Assembly (NCBI GenBank): GCA_947254205.1
Contig: CAMYCE010000053.1
Coordinates: 1 to 14,790 of the forward strand
Direction: 5' to 3'
DNA length: 14,790 bases
Origin: an uncultured Prevotellaceae bacterium
GTDB lineage: Bacteria > Bacteroidota > Bacteroidia > Bacteroidales > Muribaculaceae
The notes under the pieces were generated by a model, which was not told where the DNA came from, did not search any database, and saw only the letters and a list, made by a program, of their open reading frames with translations. Positions 8,530 to 14,790 of this stretch are shown here, piece by piece. The position numbers and the translations under genes were made by a program. Within the stretch, counting starts at the first letter, position 1, and every line of letters begins with the position of its first letter.

Positions 8530-8564
8530 AAAAAAGGCTTCCACTCTCTTTGAGAGCAGAAGCC
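8530..8564 (-). terminator. Rho-independent terminator of the 639-aa parvulin gene
   Basis: Read on the minus strand, GGCTTC-TG-CTCTC pairs with GAGAG-TG-GAAGCC around an AAA loop (8564-8536). This gives 11 paired bases with one small internal loop, and six T follow directly (8535-8530). It starts 33 bases past the stop of the parvulin gene and separates it from the surA-like cluster. Confidence 0.85.
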
Positions 8565-8597
8565 CAATTTATTGATTCAAGTGAAAATGCTACTGTA

Positions 8598-10517
8598 TCA
8601 CTTCACTTTTTTAAGCACATTTTTGTAGATTTCGACAGGATATTTTTGCTTGAGAGCTTGAATCCATGCTTTTTCTCTCACATCTTGATAATCGGAGGTC
8701 ACAAGACCACGCACATCGCTATATTCCTGAGGTTGAGCAATCACGCCACCTTCAAGCACGAAGCTCACAGGATATTTTGCGTTTTTGTCGACTTCAATAT
8801 TTTGCTTAAACACCACACGGTCAACCAACTTGTTTTCGCCCTCGGCAAAGAGCATACGCTCCATTTTGATGCGGTTGCCATATTTGTTGTGCAAAGCTTG
8901 TGTGAGCGTGTCTTGACCCAAAATAGCCATGTCACGCTTCACAGCATCGGCAATACTATCGTTTTTGGCCGAGAGAATGATGCCCTTGAAACGGGGCTTG
9001 TCCCATGTGTATTTTGCACGATTGGCTTCAAAATAATTGGTGAGCCCCACAGTGTCTTTGCTGGCACCTTCCCAAACTTTTTGATTGCTCACTTCAAAGA
9101 GCAACATGCCATCTTTATACTCGTGAATGAGGTTGCGATATTCGGCGTTATCGTTAATGATATTGTCGATATAGTAGTCCATAATCTCTTTCTTGGCATA
9201 GCCATCAACTTTCCCCATGATGTAGCCCACAGCCGACTCATTGTTGAGTTGAGCTTTAGGGTTCACCAGCTTGGCAAGCACCGAAATGGGCACCACCTTC
9301 TTAGCAAAGCTAAACAAAGGCACTTTTGATTTGGCCAACACACCTTGCACAAAGGCCGAATCATACTGGCCATGCTTCTTTAATTCTGCTTCCAAAACCT
9401 TGGAGGCTTTTTCATTTACTTTATATTTATAAAGCTTCTTGAGTTCTTCAATTTTGGCATCACGAGCCATGGTCGAACGCTCGTCCATCGAGATTTTTTT
9501 GAGAATATTTGCTCTCACATCGGCAAGAGCAGGCACATCGCGATGCCCCAATTTCTTCACAATGTGATAGCCATAGGTGGTTTCAAAAGGTGCGGAAATT
9601 TCTCCATCTTTGAGAGCAAAAGACACTTCCTCAAAAGGTCTTACCATTTGGTTGATGCCAAACCAAGGCAACTTGCCACCATTCACAGCCGAGCCGGGGT
9701 CTTGAGACTTTTCTCTGGCCATTTGTTCAAAATCGGCACCTGCTTTCACCGCAGTGTAGATGGAGTCGATGCTCAACTTAATTGAATCTTTGGCTGCTTG
9801 AGATGCTCCTCGAGGGAAAAGCAACAAGATGTGCTCTACCTCAACAGTGCCCAAGTCAGGACGTGAACCATTGTTGCGAACCAAGTGATTGCCAAAATCG
9901 GTTCTGAAAGGCTCGCTCACCTTGCCCACAGGAGTGTCATAGGCCGTTTTTTCCCAAACATAGGGGAACATTCCTGCACTGATAAAGCCATAATGACCTT
10001 GATTGCGACGCACCGATGGGTCTACCGAAAACTTTTGAGCCAATGCTCCAAAATCTTCGCCATTTTCAATGCATTTCTTGATGCTATCGAGACGTGCAAT
10101 TTGTTTTTTGTTGTCGTTGAAATCGGTGCCCAATGGCAACATGATGTGGTCAATATCAACATTCATTTTCATGCGCTCATAGGCTTCTTTGAGCAATCGA
10201 TCGTTTACTGTTGTATCTTCCAAAAAAGGTTTCACCAACTCGGTGCGATAGCCTTCAAATTCCTTGATAAACGCAGGGGTGGTGTCGATTTTCTCGGCCA
10301 GAGCATCGGCAACCTTGAGTTTATAGGTCACAAAACGATCAACATACTGTTCAAGGCTCTCTTTCTCGATTTGTTGCTGATTGTTCTTATTATAAAGATA
10401 CTCAAACTCCGAGAGATGAACATCTTTGCCATTGATTTTCATCAAGACCGGGTCTTTGGCTGCAACTGCAAGCAAAGCTGTGCCAACCGCAGCCCACAAA
10501 AACAACTTAATTTTCAT
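8598..10517 (-). CDS. Periplasmic peptidyl-prolyl cis-trans isomerase with two PpiC (parvulin) domains
   Basis: A 639-residue exported protein. The signal peptide is residues 1-20 (MKIKLFLWAAVGTALLAVAA), with no later membrane segment. A SurA/PpiD-like helical region (about 25-115) precedes two adjacent parvulin domains: about 119-215 (DIDHIMLP to FGNHLVRNNGSRPD) and about 225-325 (VEVEHILLLF to YGYHIVKKLGHRD). A further 310 residues, lysine-rich and probably helical, have no domain I recognise. Such proteins chaperone or isomerise envelope proteins in the periplasm. The ATG start has an A-rich leader without Shine-Dalgarno. It lies 86 bases after guaB with no terminator between, so it may be transcribed with guaB, and it ends at a clear terminator. 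It differs from the other parvulin protein in length and C-terminal part, so it is no recent duplicate. Confidence 0.88.
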   Translation of the reverse strand: MKIKLFLWAAVGTALLAVAAKDPVLMKINGKDVHLSEFEYLYNKNNQQQIEKESLEQYVDRFVTYKLKVADALAEKIDTTPAFIKEFEGYRTELVKPFLEDTTVNDRLLKEAYERMKMNVDIDHIMLPLGTDFNDNKKQIARLDSIKKCIENGEDFGALAQKFSVDPSVRRNQGHYGFISAGMFPYVWEKTAYDTPVGKVSEPFRTDFGNHLVRNNGSRPDLGTVEVEHILLLFPRGASQAAKDSIKLSIDSIYTAVKAGADFEQMAREKSQDPGSAVNGGKLPWFGINQMVRPFEEVSFALKDGEISAPFETTYGYHIVKKLGHRDVPALADVRANILKKISMDERSTMARDAKIEELKKLYKYKVNEKASKVLEAELKKHGQYDSAFVQGVLAKSKVPLFSFAKKVVPISVLAKLVNPKAQLNNESAVGYIMGKVDGYAKKEIMDYYIDNIINDNAEYRNLIHEYKDGMLLFEVSNQKVWEGASKDTVGLTNYFEANRAKYTWDKPRFKGIILSAKNDSIADAVKRDMAILGQDTLTQALHNKYGNRIKMERMLFAEGENKLVDRVVFKQNIEVDKNAKYPVSFVLEGGVIAQPQEYSDVRGLVTSDYQDVREKAWIQALKQKYPVEIYKNVLKKVK

Positions 10518-10603
10518 GATTTGTCTTATTTTATTTCTAATTTTCTTTTACAACTTTTATATAACGTGAAAAGTGACATAAAAGTGTATCAAGACTATAA
10601 TTT

Positions 10604-12076
10604 TTAGCTACGACTATAATTGGGGGCCTCGCTGGTGATAGTCACGTCGTGGGGGTGGCTCTCGGCAACACCTGCATTGGTAATCTTCACAAACTTGGCT
10701 TGATGCAAGGCTTCGATTGTGGCAGCACCACAATAGCCCATACCAGCACGCAGACCGCCCAGCATTTGATAGGCCACCTCATAGAGGGTTCCCTTGTAGG
10801 GCACACGGGCTGCAATGCCTTCGGGTACCAATTTCTTGGCATCGGAAACACTATTTTGGAAATAGCGGTCTTTAGAGCCTTTTTCCATTGCTTCGAGCGA
10901 GCCCATGCCACGATAGGCTTTGTATTTGCGACCATTAAAAATAATGGTATCGCCCGGCGATTCTTCTACACCGGCAAACATGCCTCCCAGCATCACCGAA
11001 TAGGCACCGGCAGCAAGAGCTTTCACAATATCGCCAGAGTAGCGAATGCCTCCATCGGCAATCAAGGGCACACCTGTGCCTTCGAGAGCTTTGGCCACCT
11101 CATACACTGCACTCAACTGGGGCACACCAATGCCGGCAATGATGCGAGTTGTGCAAATTGAACCGGGGCCAATGCCCACTTTCACGCCATCGGCACCATT
11201 ATCTACCAAATATTTTGCGGCCTCGCCTGTGGCAATATTGCCCACCACCACATCAATTTGAGGGAATGAGCTCTTCACTTGCTGCAACACATCGACCACG
11301 CCTTTGGTGTGTCCATGTGCTGTGTCGATGACAATAGCATCAACTCCTGCATCGGCAAGAGCCTGAGCACGCACAAGGCTGTCTTGGGTCACGCCAATGC
11401 CGGCAGCTACACGCAAGCGGCCAAGGGCATCTTTGCAGGCATAAGGCTTGTCTTTGGCCTTTGTAATGTCTTTATAAGTTACCAGCCCAATGAGTTTGCC
11501 ATCTTTGTCAACAACTGGCAATTTTTCAATTTTGTAGGACTGCAAAATCTTGGCAGCCTCCTCAAGGTTGGTCGACGACGAGGTAGTCACCAAGTGGTCT
11601 TTGGTCATCACCTCATCAATTTTCTTTTCTACGTCACTTTCAAATCGCAAGTCACGATTGGTGACAATGCCCACGAGTTTTTTGTTTTCATCAACCACGG
11701 GAATGCCGCCAATGTGATATTCACGCATCATGTTGAGCGCATCAATTACACGCGAACCACGCTTGATGGTCACAGGGTCATAAATCATGCCATTCTCGGC
11801 ACGCTTCACGGTGTGAACTTGACGCGCCTGCTCCTCGATAGTCATATTCTTGTGAATCACACCAATACCTCCTTCACGAGCAATGGCAATGGCAAGCTGG
11901 GCCTCGGTCACAGTGTCCATCGCTGCCGAGATGAGGGGTACATTCAACTCGATGTTGCGTGAAAACTTGGTTGCCAAATTAACGTCTTTGGGCAAAACTT
12001 CGGAATAAGCGGGAATCAAGAGGACATCATCGAATGTGAGTCCGTCCATTTTTACACGATCTGCAATAAATGACAT
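10604..12076 (-). CDS. guaB: Inosine-5'-monophosphate dehydrogenase
   Basis: A 490-residue cytosolic enzyme that oxidises IMP to XMP with NAD+, the committed step of GMP synthesis. The TIM-barrel start is clear (LTFDDVLLIPAYSEVLP, SAAMDTVTE), and two CBS domains, the usual nucleotide-binding regulatory insert, occupy about residues 95-210. The catalytic loop GIGPGSICTTR carries the nucleophile C308. IADGGIRYSGD holds the IMP-phosphate-binding Asp341, GMGSLEAM begins the flap at about 390, and EGIAARVPYKG supplies the catalytic Arg. Length and motifs are complete. The ATG at 12076 gives the expected N terminus. A promoter-like box and a hairpin lie upstream. The parvulin gene follows after 86 bases and may share the transcript. 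Confidence 0.97.
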   Translation of the reverse strand: MSFIADRVKMDGLTFDDVLLIPAYSEVLPKDVNLATKFSRNIELNVPLISAAMDTVTEAQLAIAIAREGGIGVIHKNMTIEEQARQVHTVKRAENGMIYDPVTIKRGSRVIDALNMMREYHIGGIPVVDENKKLVGIVTNRDLRFESDVEKKIDEVMTKDHLVTTSSSTNLEEAAKILQSYKIEKLPVVDKDGKLIGLVTYKDITKAKDKPYACKDALGRLRVAAGIGVTQDSLVRAQALADAGVDAIVIDTAHGHTKGVVDVLQQVKSSFPQIDVVVGNIATGEAAKYLVDNGADGVKVGIGPGSICTTRIIAGIGVPQLSAVYEVAKALEGTGVPLIADGGIRYSGDIVKALAAGAYSVMLGGMFAGVEESPGDTIIFNGRKYKAYRGMGSLEAMEKGSKDRYFQNSVSDAKKLVPEGIAARVPYKGTLYEVAYQMLGGLRAGMGYCGAATIEALHQAKFVKITNAGVAESHPHDVTITSEAPNYSRS

Positions 12077-12115
12077 AGTTATTATAGTTTTTAATTTTTT
12101 CTCAACCCTAAACAG

Positions 12116-12139
12116 TGCCTGTGCATGGGAATCACGGCA
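12116..12139 (-). promoter_or_regulatory. Hairpin in the guaB leader
   Basis: On the minus strand TGCCGTG, a nine-base loop, then CAC-A-GGCA form seven base pairs with one bulged A. It lies between the predicted transcription start and the guaB ATG. No T-run follows, so it is not a simple terminator. It does not resemble the purine riboswitch. Function unknown; a chance hairpin is possible. Confidence 0.35.
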
Positions 12140-12153
12140 TCATTTATTGCGCA

Positions 12154-12188
12154 CAAATTTACATTTTTTTTCCAAGATTTTAAACAAA
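12154..12188 (-). promoter_or_regulatory. Candidate guaB promoter (TAnnTTTG box)
   Basis: A perfect minus-strand TAAATTTG (12161-12154) matches the Bacteroidetes -7 consensus TAnnTTTG. The nearest upstream TTTG (12188-12185) is 23 bases away, slightly more than the usual 19-21. The implied leader before the guaB ATG is about 70 bases. Confidence 0.5.
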
Positions 12189-12195
12189 ACCAAGC

Positions 12196-12224
12196 AAAAA
12201 AGGAATTAATTTCCCCCTTTTTTT
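12196..12224 (-). terminator. Possible recQ terminator
   Basis: On the minus strand GGAA-ATTAA-TTCC is flanked by seven A upstream and six T downstream, with three unpaired G. It follows the recQ stop by about 63 bases. The G/C core is only two pairs, so it would be weak. Its near-symmetry (T-run on the plus strand too) would allow bidirectional action. Confidence 0.35.
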
Positions 12225-12287
12225 GTGCTCGCAAGTGTCATCAACAGTAAAGTAGCGAAATTATTACAAGTGTAATCGCGAAAATTA

Positions 12288-14465
12288 TTAATTGGCCAAT
12301 TCGCTCAAAAACTTGATGCGCACCAACCTGATTTCTTCTTCGGTAAATTCCGGGCCAAGTTCATTCAAGGCTTCACTGATGCGATCGCTCTCGCTCTCCT
12401 TGAAGTAGTCGAAAATGTCTTGCATGTGGTCGTCGTCCATCACTTCATTCAAGTAATAGTCAATATTGATTTTTGTGCCCGAGTAAACAATTGCTTCAAT
12501 TTCATCAAGCAACTCATTAAATTCAAGGTCTTTGCCCTCGGCAAGTGCATCGAGGTCTACTTTTTTGTCGATACCCTGAATGAGATAGATTTTGAGTTTG
12601 CTCTTGTTGGCCACACTGCGCACTCTCAAGTCTAAAGGCCGGTCAATCTCGTTGTCTTCAACATGCTTCTTGATGAGTTTCACAAACTCGGTGCCATATC
12701 GCTTGGCCTTGCCGGCTCCCACTCCCTGAATGTTTTGCAACTCTTCGAGCGTGACGGGATAGGTTGTTGCCATGGCTTCGAGCGAAGGGTCTTGAAAAAT
12801 CACATAAGGGGGCAACTCGTGGGCACGAGCAATTTTTTTACGCAGGTCTTTTAAAATGCCATATAGCTCAGGGTCGATTGCTCCCGATGCGCTATCATGC
12901 ACGTCAACCTCATCGGTTTCAGAGAAATCACGGTCTTCAACCATTGTAAACGACTGGGGATTCTTTAAAAAAGCTTTTCCCTCATCGGTCACCTTGAGCA
13001 AGCCGTAGTTCTCAATATCTTTGTTGATGAATCCAGCAATAATACCCTGCCCTATCACAGCATTAAGAAACCGCTCGTCGTGCGTTTTCTCACAACCAAA
13101 TTCCTCAATTTTATCGTGCTTATAGGACTTGATTTCATTGCTATCAAGCCCCAACATCACATTGATTACATATTTGGCCTTGAATTTTTCTTTCAACGAC
13201 AATATTGTTTCAAGCACAGCACACAGCTCGTCGCTGGCCTCAATCTTCTTGCGTGGGTGCAAGCAGTTATCGCAACAGCCACAATTGTCGAGCGTGTAGT
13301 CCTCGCCAAAATAGTGCAACAACGTCTTGCGACGGCACACCGACGACTCGGCATAAGATGCCGTTTCTTGCAACAGTTGCTTGCCTATTTCTTGCTCGGC
13401 TATAGGCTTGTTTTGCATGAATTTTTCGAGCTTGGTGAGGTCTTTTTTGGTATAGAACGTGATGCACTGTCCCTCGCCTCCATCACGACCGGCACGCCCC
13501 GTTTCTTGATAATAACCTTCAAGACTCTTGGGAATGTCATAGTGAATCACAAAGCGCACGTCGGGCTTGTCGATGCCCATGCCAAAAGCAATTGTTGCCA
13601 CAATCACGTTCACTTTTTCAAGCAAGAAGGCATCTTGATTTTCCGACCTTGTGGCACTATCCATGCCTGCATGATAGGGCAAAGCCTTAATATCGTTGAC
13701 TTGGAGAGTTTGGGTTAGCTCCTCCACCTTTTTGCGACTCAAGCAATACACAATGCCCGACTTGCTCCCTTGCGACTTGATGAAGCGAATGATCTCGCGG
13801 TCGATGTCGGCAGTCTTGGGACGCACCTCATAGTAGAGGTTGGCTCGGTTGAACGATGATTTAAACACCCGTGCATTCGAAATGCCCAAATTTTTCATTA
13901 TATCGTGCTGAACCTTGGGGGTTGCAGTAGCAGTGAGAGCTATCACAGGGCGCGAACCAAGCTCATTGATAATGGGCCTAATGCGACGATACTCGGGGCG
14001 GAAATCATGCCCCCATTCCGAGATGCAATGTGCCTCATCAATAGCATAAAACGAAATCTTAATGTTCTTGAGAAACTCCACATTTTCTTCTTTGGTCAAC
14101 GACTCTGGAGCCACATATAGCAACTTGGTCTTGCCACTGGTCACATCATCTTTCACCTGATCGATCGCTTGCTTGTTGAGCGATGAATTAAGAAAGTGGG
14201 CAATTCCATCGTCTTCGCCAAAATGACGCATAGCATCAACTTGATTTTTCATCAAGGCAATGAGTGGCGAAATCACAATGGCAGTGCCTTCCATGAGCAA
14301 CGACGGCAATTGGTAGCATAACGATTTACCCCCACCCGTGGGCATGAGGACAAATGAATCTTGCTCATTCAGCAAATTCAAAATAATTTCTTCTTGGTTT
14401 CCCTTAAAAGTGTCGAACCCAAAATATTTTTTTAATTTGTCGGTAATTATTTTTTTGTCGATCAT
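12288..14465 (-). CDS. recQ: ATP-dependent DNA helicase RecQ
   Basis: A 725-residue 3'-5' superfamily-2 DNA helicase for recombination and fork repair. Motif 0 is at FKGNQEE (20-26), Walker A TGGGKS at 43-48, DEAH at 143-146 followed by the aromatic-rich loop CISEWGHDFRPEY, TATAT at 178-182, and motif VI QETGRAGRDG at 320-329. The RQC zinc ligands are complete: C377, C395, C398 and C401. The winged-helix region runs to about 515 and an HRDC domain covers about 533-605 (GVGAGKAKRYG). About 115 residues follow (610-725), an acidic, probably helical extension absent from E. coli RecQ (about 610 aa) but of the type seen in Bacteroidetes RecQ. The ATG at 14465 gives the expected N terminus. It has its own promoter, and clpX lies directly upstream, an order familiar in Bacteroidales. 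Confidence 0.97.
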   Translation of the reverse strand: MIDKKIITDKLKKYFGFDTFKGNQEEIILNLLNEQDSFVLMPTGGGKSLCYQLPSLLMEGTAIVISPLIALMKNQVDAMRHFGEDDGIAHFLNSSLNKQAIDQVKDDVTSGKTKLLYVAPESLTKEENVEFLKNIKISFYAIDEAHCISEWGHDFRPEYRRIRPIINELGSRPVIALTATATPKVQHDIMKNLGISNARVFKSSFNRANLYYEVRPKTADIDREIIRFIKSQGSKSGIVYCLSRKKVEELTQTLQVNDIKALPYHAGMDSATRSENQDAFLLEKVNVIVATIAFGMGIDKPDVRFVIHYDIPKSLEGYYQETGRAGRDGGEGQCITFYTKKDLTKLEKFMQNKPIAEQEIGKQLLQETASYAESSVCRRKTLLHYFGEDYTLDNCGCCDNCLHPRKKIEASDELCAVLETILSLKEKFKAKYVINVMLGLDSNEIKSYKHDKIEEFGCEKTHDERFLNAVIGQGIIAGFINKDIENYGLLKVTDEGKAFLKNPQSFTMVEDRDFSETDEVDVHDSASGAIDPELYGILKDLRKKIARAHELPPYVIFQDPSLEAMATTYPVTLEELQNIQGVGAGKAKRYGTEFVKLIKKHVEDNEIDRPLDLRVRSVANKSKLKIYLIQGIDKKVDLDALAEGKDLEFNELLDEIEAIVYSGTKINIDYYLNEVMDDDHMQDIFDYFKESESDRISEALNELGPEFTEEEIRLVRIKFLSELAN

Positions 14466-14499
14466 AGCTTCATCAATTGAGAAGGCAATTATTGAAATA

Positions 14500-14531
14500 C
14501 AAATATAAAAAAACAGAATGAAACAAACAAA
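14500..14531 (-). promoter_or_regulatory. Consensus Bacteroidetes promoter of recQ
   Basis: On the minus strand TTTG (14531-14528), exactly 20 bases, then TATATTTG (14507-14500): a full match to TTTG-N19-21-TAnnTTTG. Transcription would start about 25-30 bases before the recQ ATG. The elements overlap the clpX terminator: the -33 box lies in its loop and the -7 box starts at the end of its T-run. Confidence 0.7.
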
Positions 14532-14553
14532 TTTTAAAATGCTTGTTTCATTC
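14507..14553 (-). terminator. Rho-independent terminator of clpX
   Basis: On the minus strand GAATGAAACAA (14553-14543) pairs perfectly with TTGTTTCATTC (14526-14516), an 11-bp stem around a 16-base loop. After TG a run of seven T follows (14513-14507). It begins 33 bases after the clpX stop. The stem is A/T-rich, which is common in this group. Confidence 0.8.
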
Positions 14554-14585
14554 CTTGGGTGTGAGGTTGGATAAAAGCTGTAGAC

Positions 14586-14755
14586 TTAGGCGTCTTTTAG
14601 CATTTCCATATTGGATTTTTCGAGTTGCTCACGAGCATAGTCGAGTGTAACCGTGTATTTTTTCTTGGCACTTGATGGAATCAGGTACATGGCATCCATC
14701 ATGATGGTTTCAAAAATCGAGCGCAATCCACGTGCCCCCAGCTTGTATTCAATGG
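14586..14755 (-). CDS. clpX: ATP-dependent Clp protease ATP-binding subunit ClpX (C-terminal fragment)
   Basis: The last 55 codons of ClpX, cut by the true end of the genomic sequence at 14755. The visible peptide starts IEYKLGARGLRSIFETIMMD and ends KSNMEMLKDA before TAA. GARGLR is the sensor-2 motif of the AAA+ small domain, whose Arg contacts ATP, and the IMMDAMYLIPS stretch continues the family's C-terminal domain. ClpX is the hexameric unfoldase that feeds ssrA-tagged and other substrates to ClpP in the cytosol. Read past 14755 into adapter, the frame meets a stop after three codons, so a gene caller could attach false residues. clpP and tig would be expected further upstream, outside the window. 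Confidence 0.9.
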
Positions 14756-14790
14756 CTGTCTCTTATACACATCTCCGAGCCCACGAGACA
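14756..14790. other. Illumina Nextera transposase adapter remnant (not genomic)
   Basis: From 14756 the sequence reads CTGTCTCTTATACACATCT and then CCGAGCCCACGAGAC. This is an exact 34-base match, from established knowledge, to the complement of the Nextera read-2 transposase adapter. The final base (14790) would be the first index base. It interrupts the clpX reading frame. Untrimmed read-through at a contig end explains it. Confidence 0.98.

Noticed and set aside
12077..12287. Purine riboswitch upstream of guaB
   Set aside because: No three-way junction or conserved purine-aptamer core is visible; only a single small hairpin is present.
12250..12290. Small repeats downstream of recQ (GCGAAATTATTA and GCGAAAATTATTA; ATTAC-loop-GTAAT)
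   Set aside because: The match is imperfect and the hairpin has only five A/T-rich pairs with no T-run; expected by chance in such a gap.
1..14790. Mobile element, phage, CRISPR array, defence or biosynthetic cluster
   Set aside because: No transposase, integrase, repeat-spacer array, toxin-antitoxin pair or terminal repeats are seen; all genes are housekeeping or envelope genes with even composition.

Overview
This window is a stretch of ordinary Bacteroidales core chromosome, apparently the end of a short-read assembly contig. The evidence is the gene content and order (clpX, recQ, guaB, two parvulin-type periplasmic isomerases, an OstA/LptA-like protein, mutL), a Bacteroidetes-type outer-membrane receptor with an N-terminal carboxypeptidase-regulatory-like domain, promoters matching the Bacteroidetes pattern (TTTG, about 20 bases, TAnnTTTG) instead of sigma-70 boxes, and almost no Shine-Dalgarno sequences. 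Base composition is moderate and looks uniform. A gut family such as Muribaculaceae or Prevotellaceae is plausible, but I cannot fix the family from the sequence alone.

Layout. The only plus-strand gene is a TonB-receptor-like outer-membrane protein at the left edge (to 2480), whose start and most of its signal peptide lie outside the window. All other genes read leftwards. From right to left they are: the last 55 codons of clpX; a terminator whose T-run runs into a consensus promoter for recQ; recQ (725 aa, with a C-terminal extension); a short gap with a possible terminator, a guaB promoter and a leader hairpin; guaB; a 639-aa two-domain parvulin protein with a clear terminator behind it; then a tightly packed cluster surA-like, ostA-like, mutL and a PHP phosphatase. 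The PHP gene meets the outer-membrane receptor gene tail to tail with a 6-base overlap.

How the genes fit together. The two PpiC proteins and the OstA-like protein belong to outer-membrane biogenesis: periplasmic chaperoning of beta-barrel proteins and LPS transport. The plus-strand gene is a likely client of that machinery. mutL and recQ serve DNA repair, guaB makes the first committed GMP precursor, and ClpX is the unfoldase of ClpXP. Grouping envelope and repair genes in one transcription unit is unusual by E. coli standards.

Caveats and highlights. The last 35 bases (14756-14790) are not genomic: 34 of them match the Illumina Nextera transposase read-2 adapter, so the contig really ends at 14755. 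I find no phage, transposon, CRISPR array, defence system, tRNA or rRNA, and no convincing new system. The points most worth a second look are the adapter remnant, the altered endonuclease motif of MutL, the overlapping clpX terminator and recQ promoter, and the odd start region of the ostA-like gene (GTG start one codon after the upstream stop, in the same frame, next to an AC repeat and a 12-bp hairpin). No stretch over 300 bases lacks a gene.
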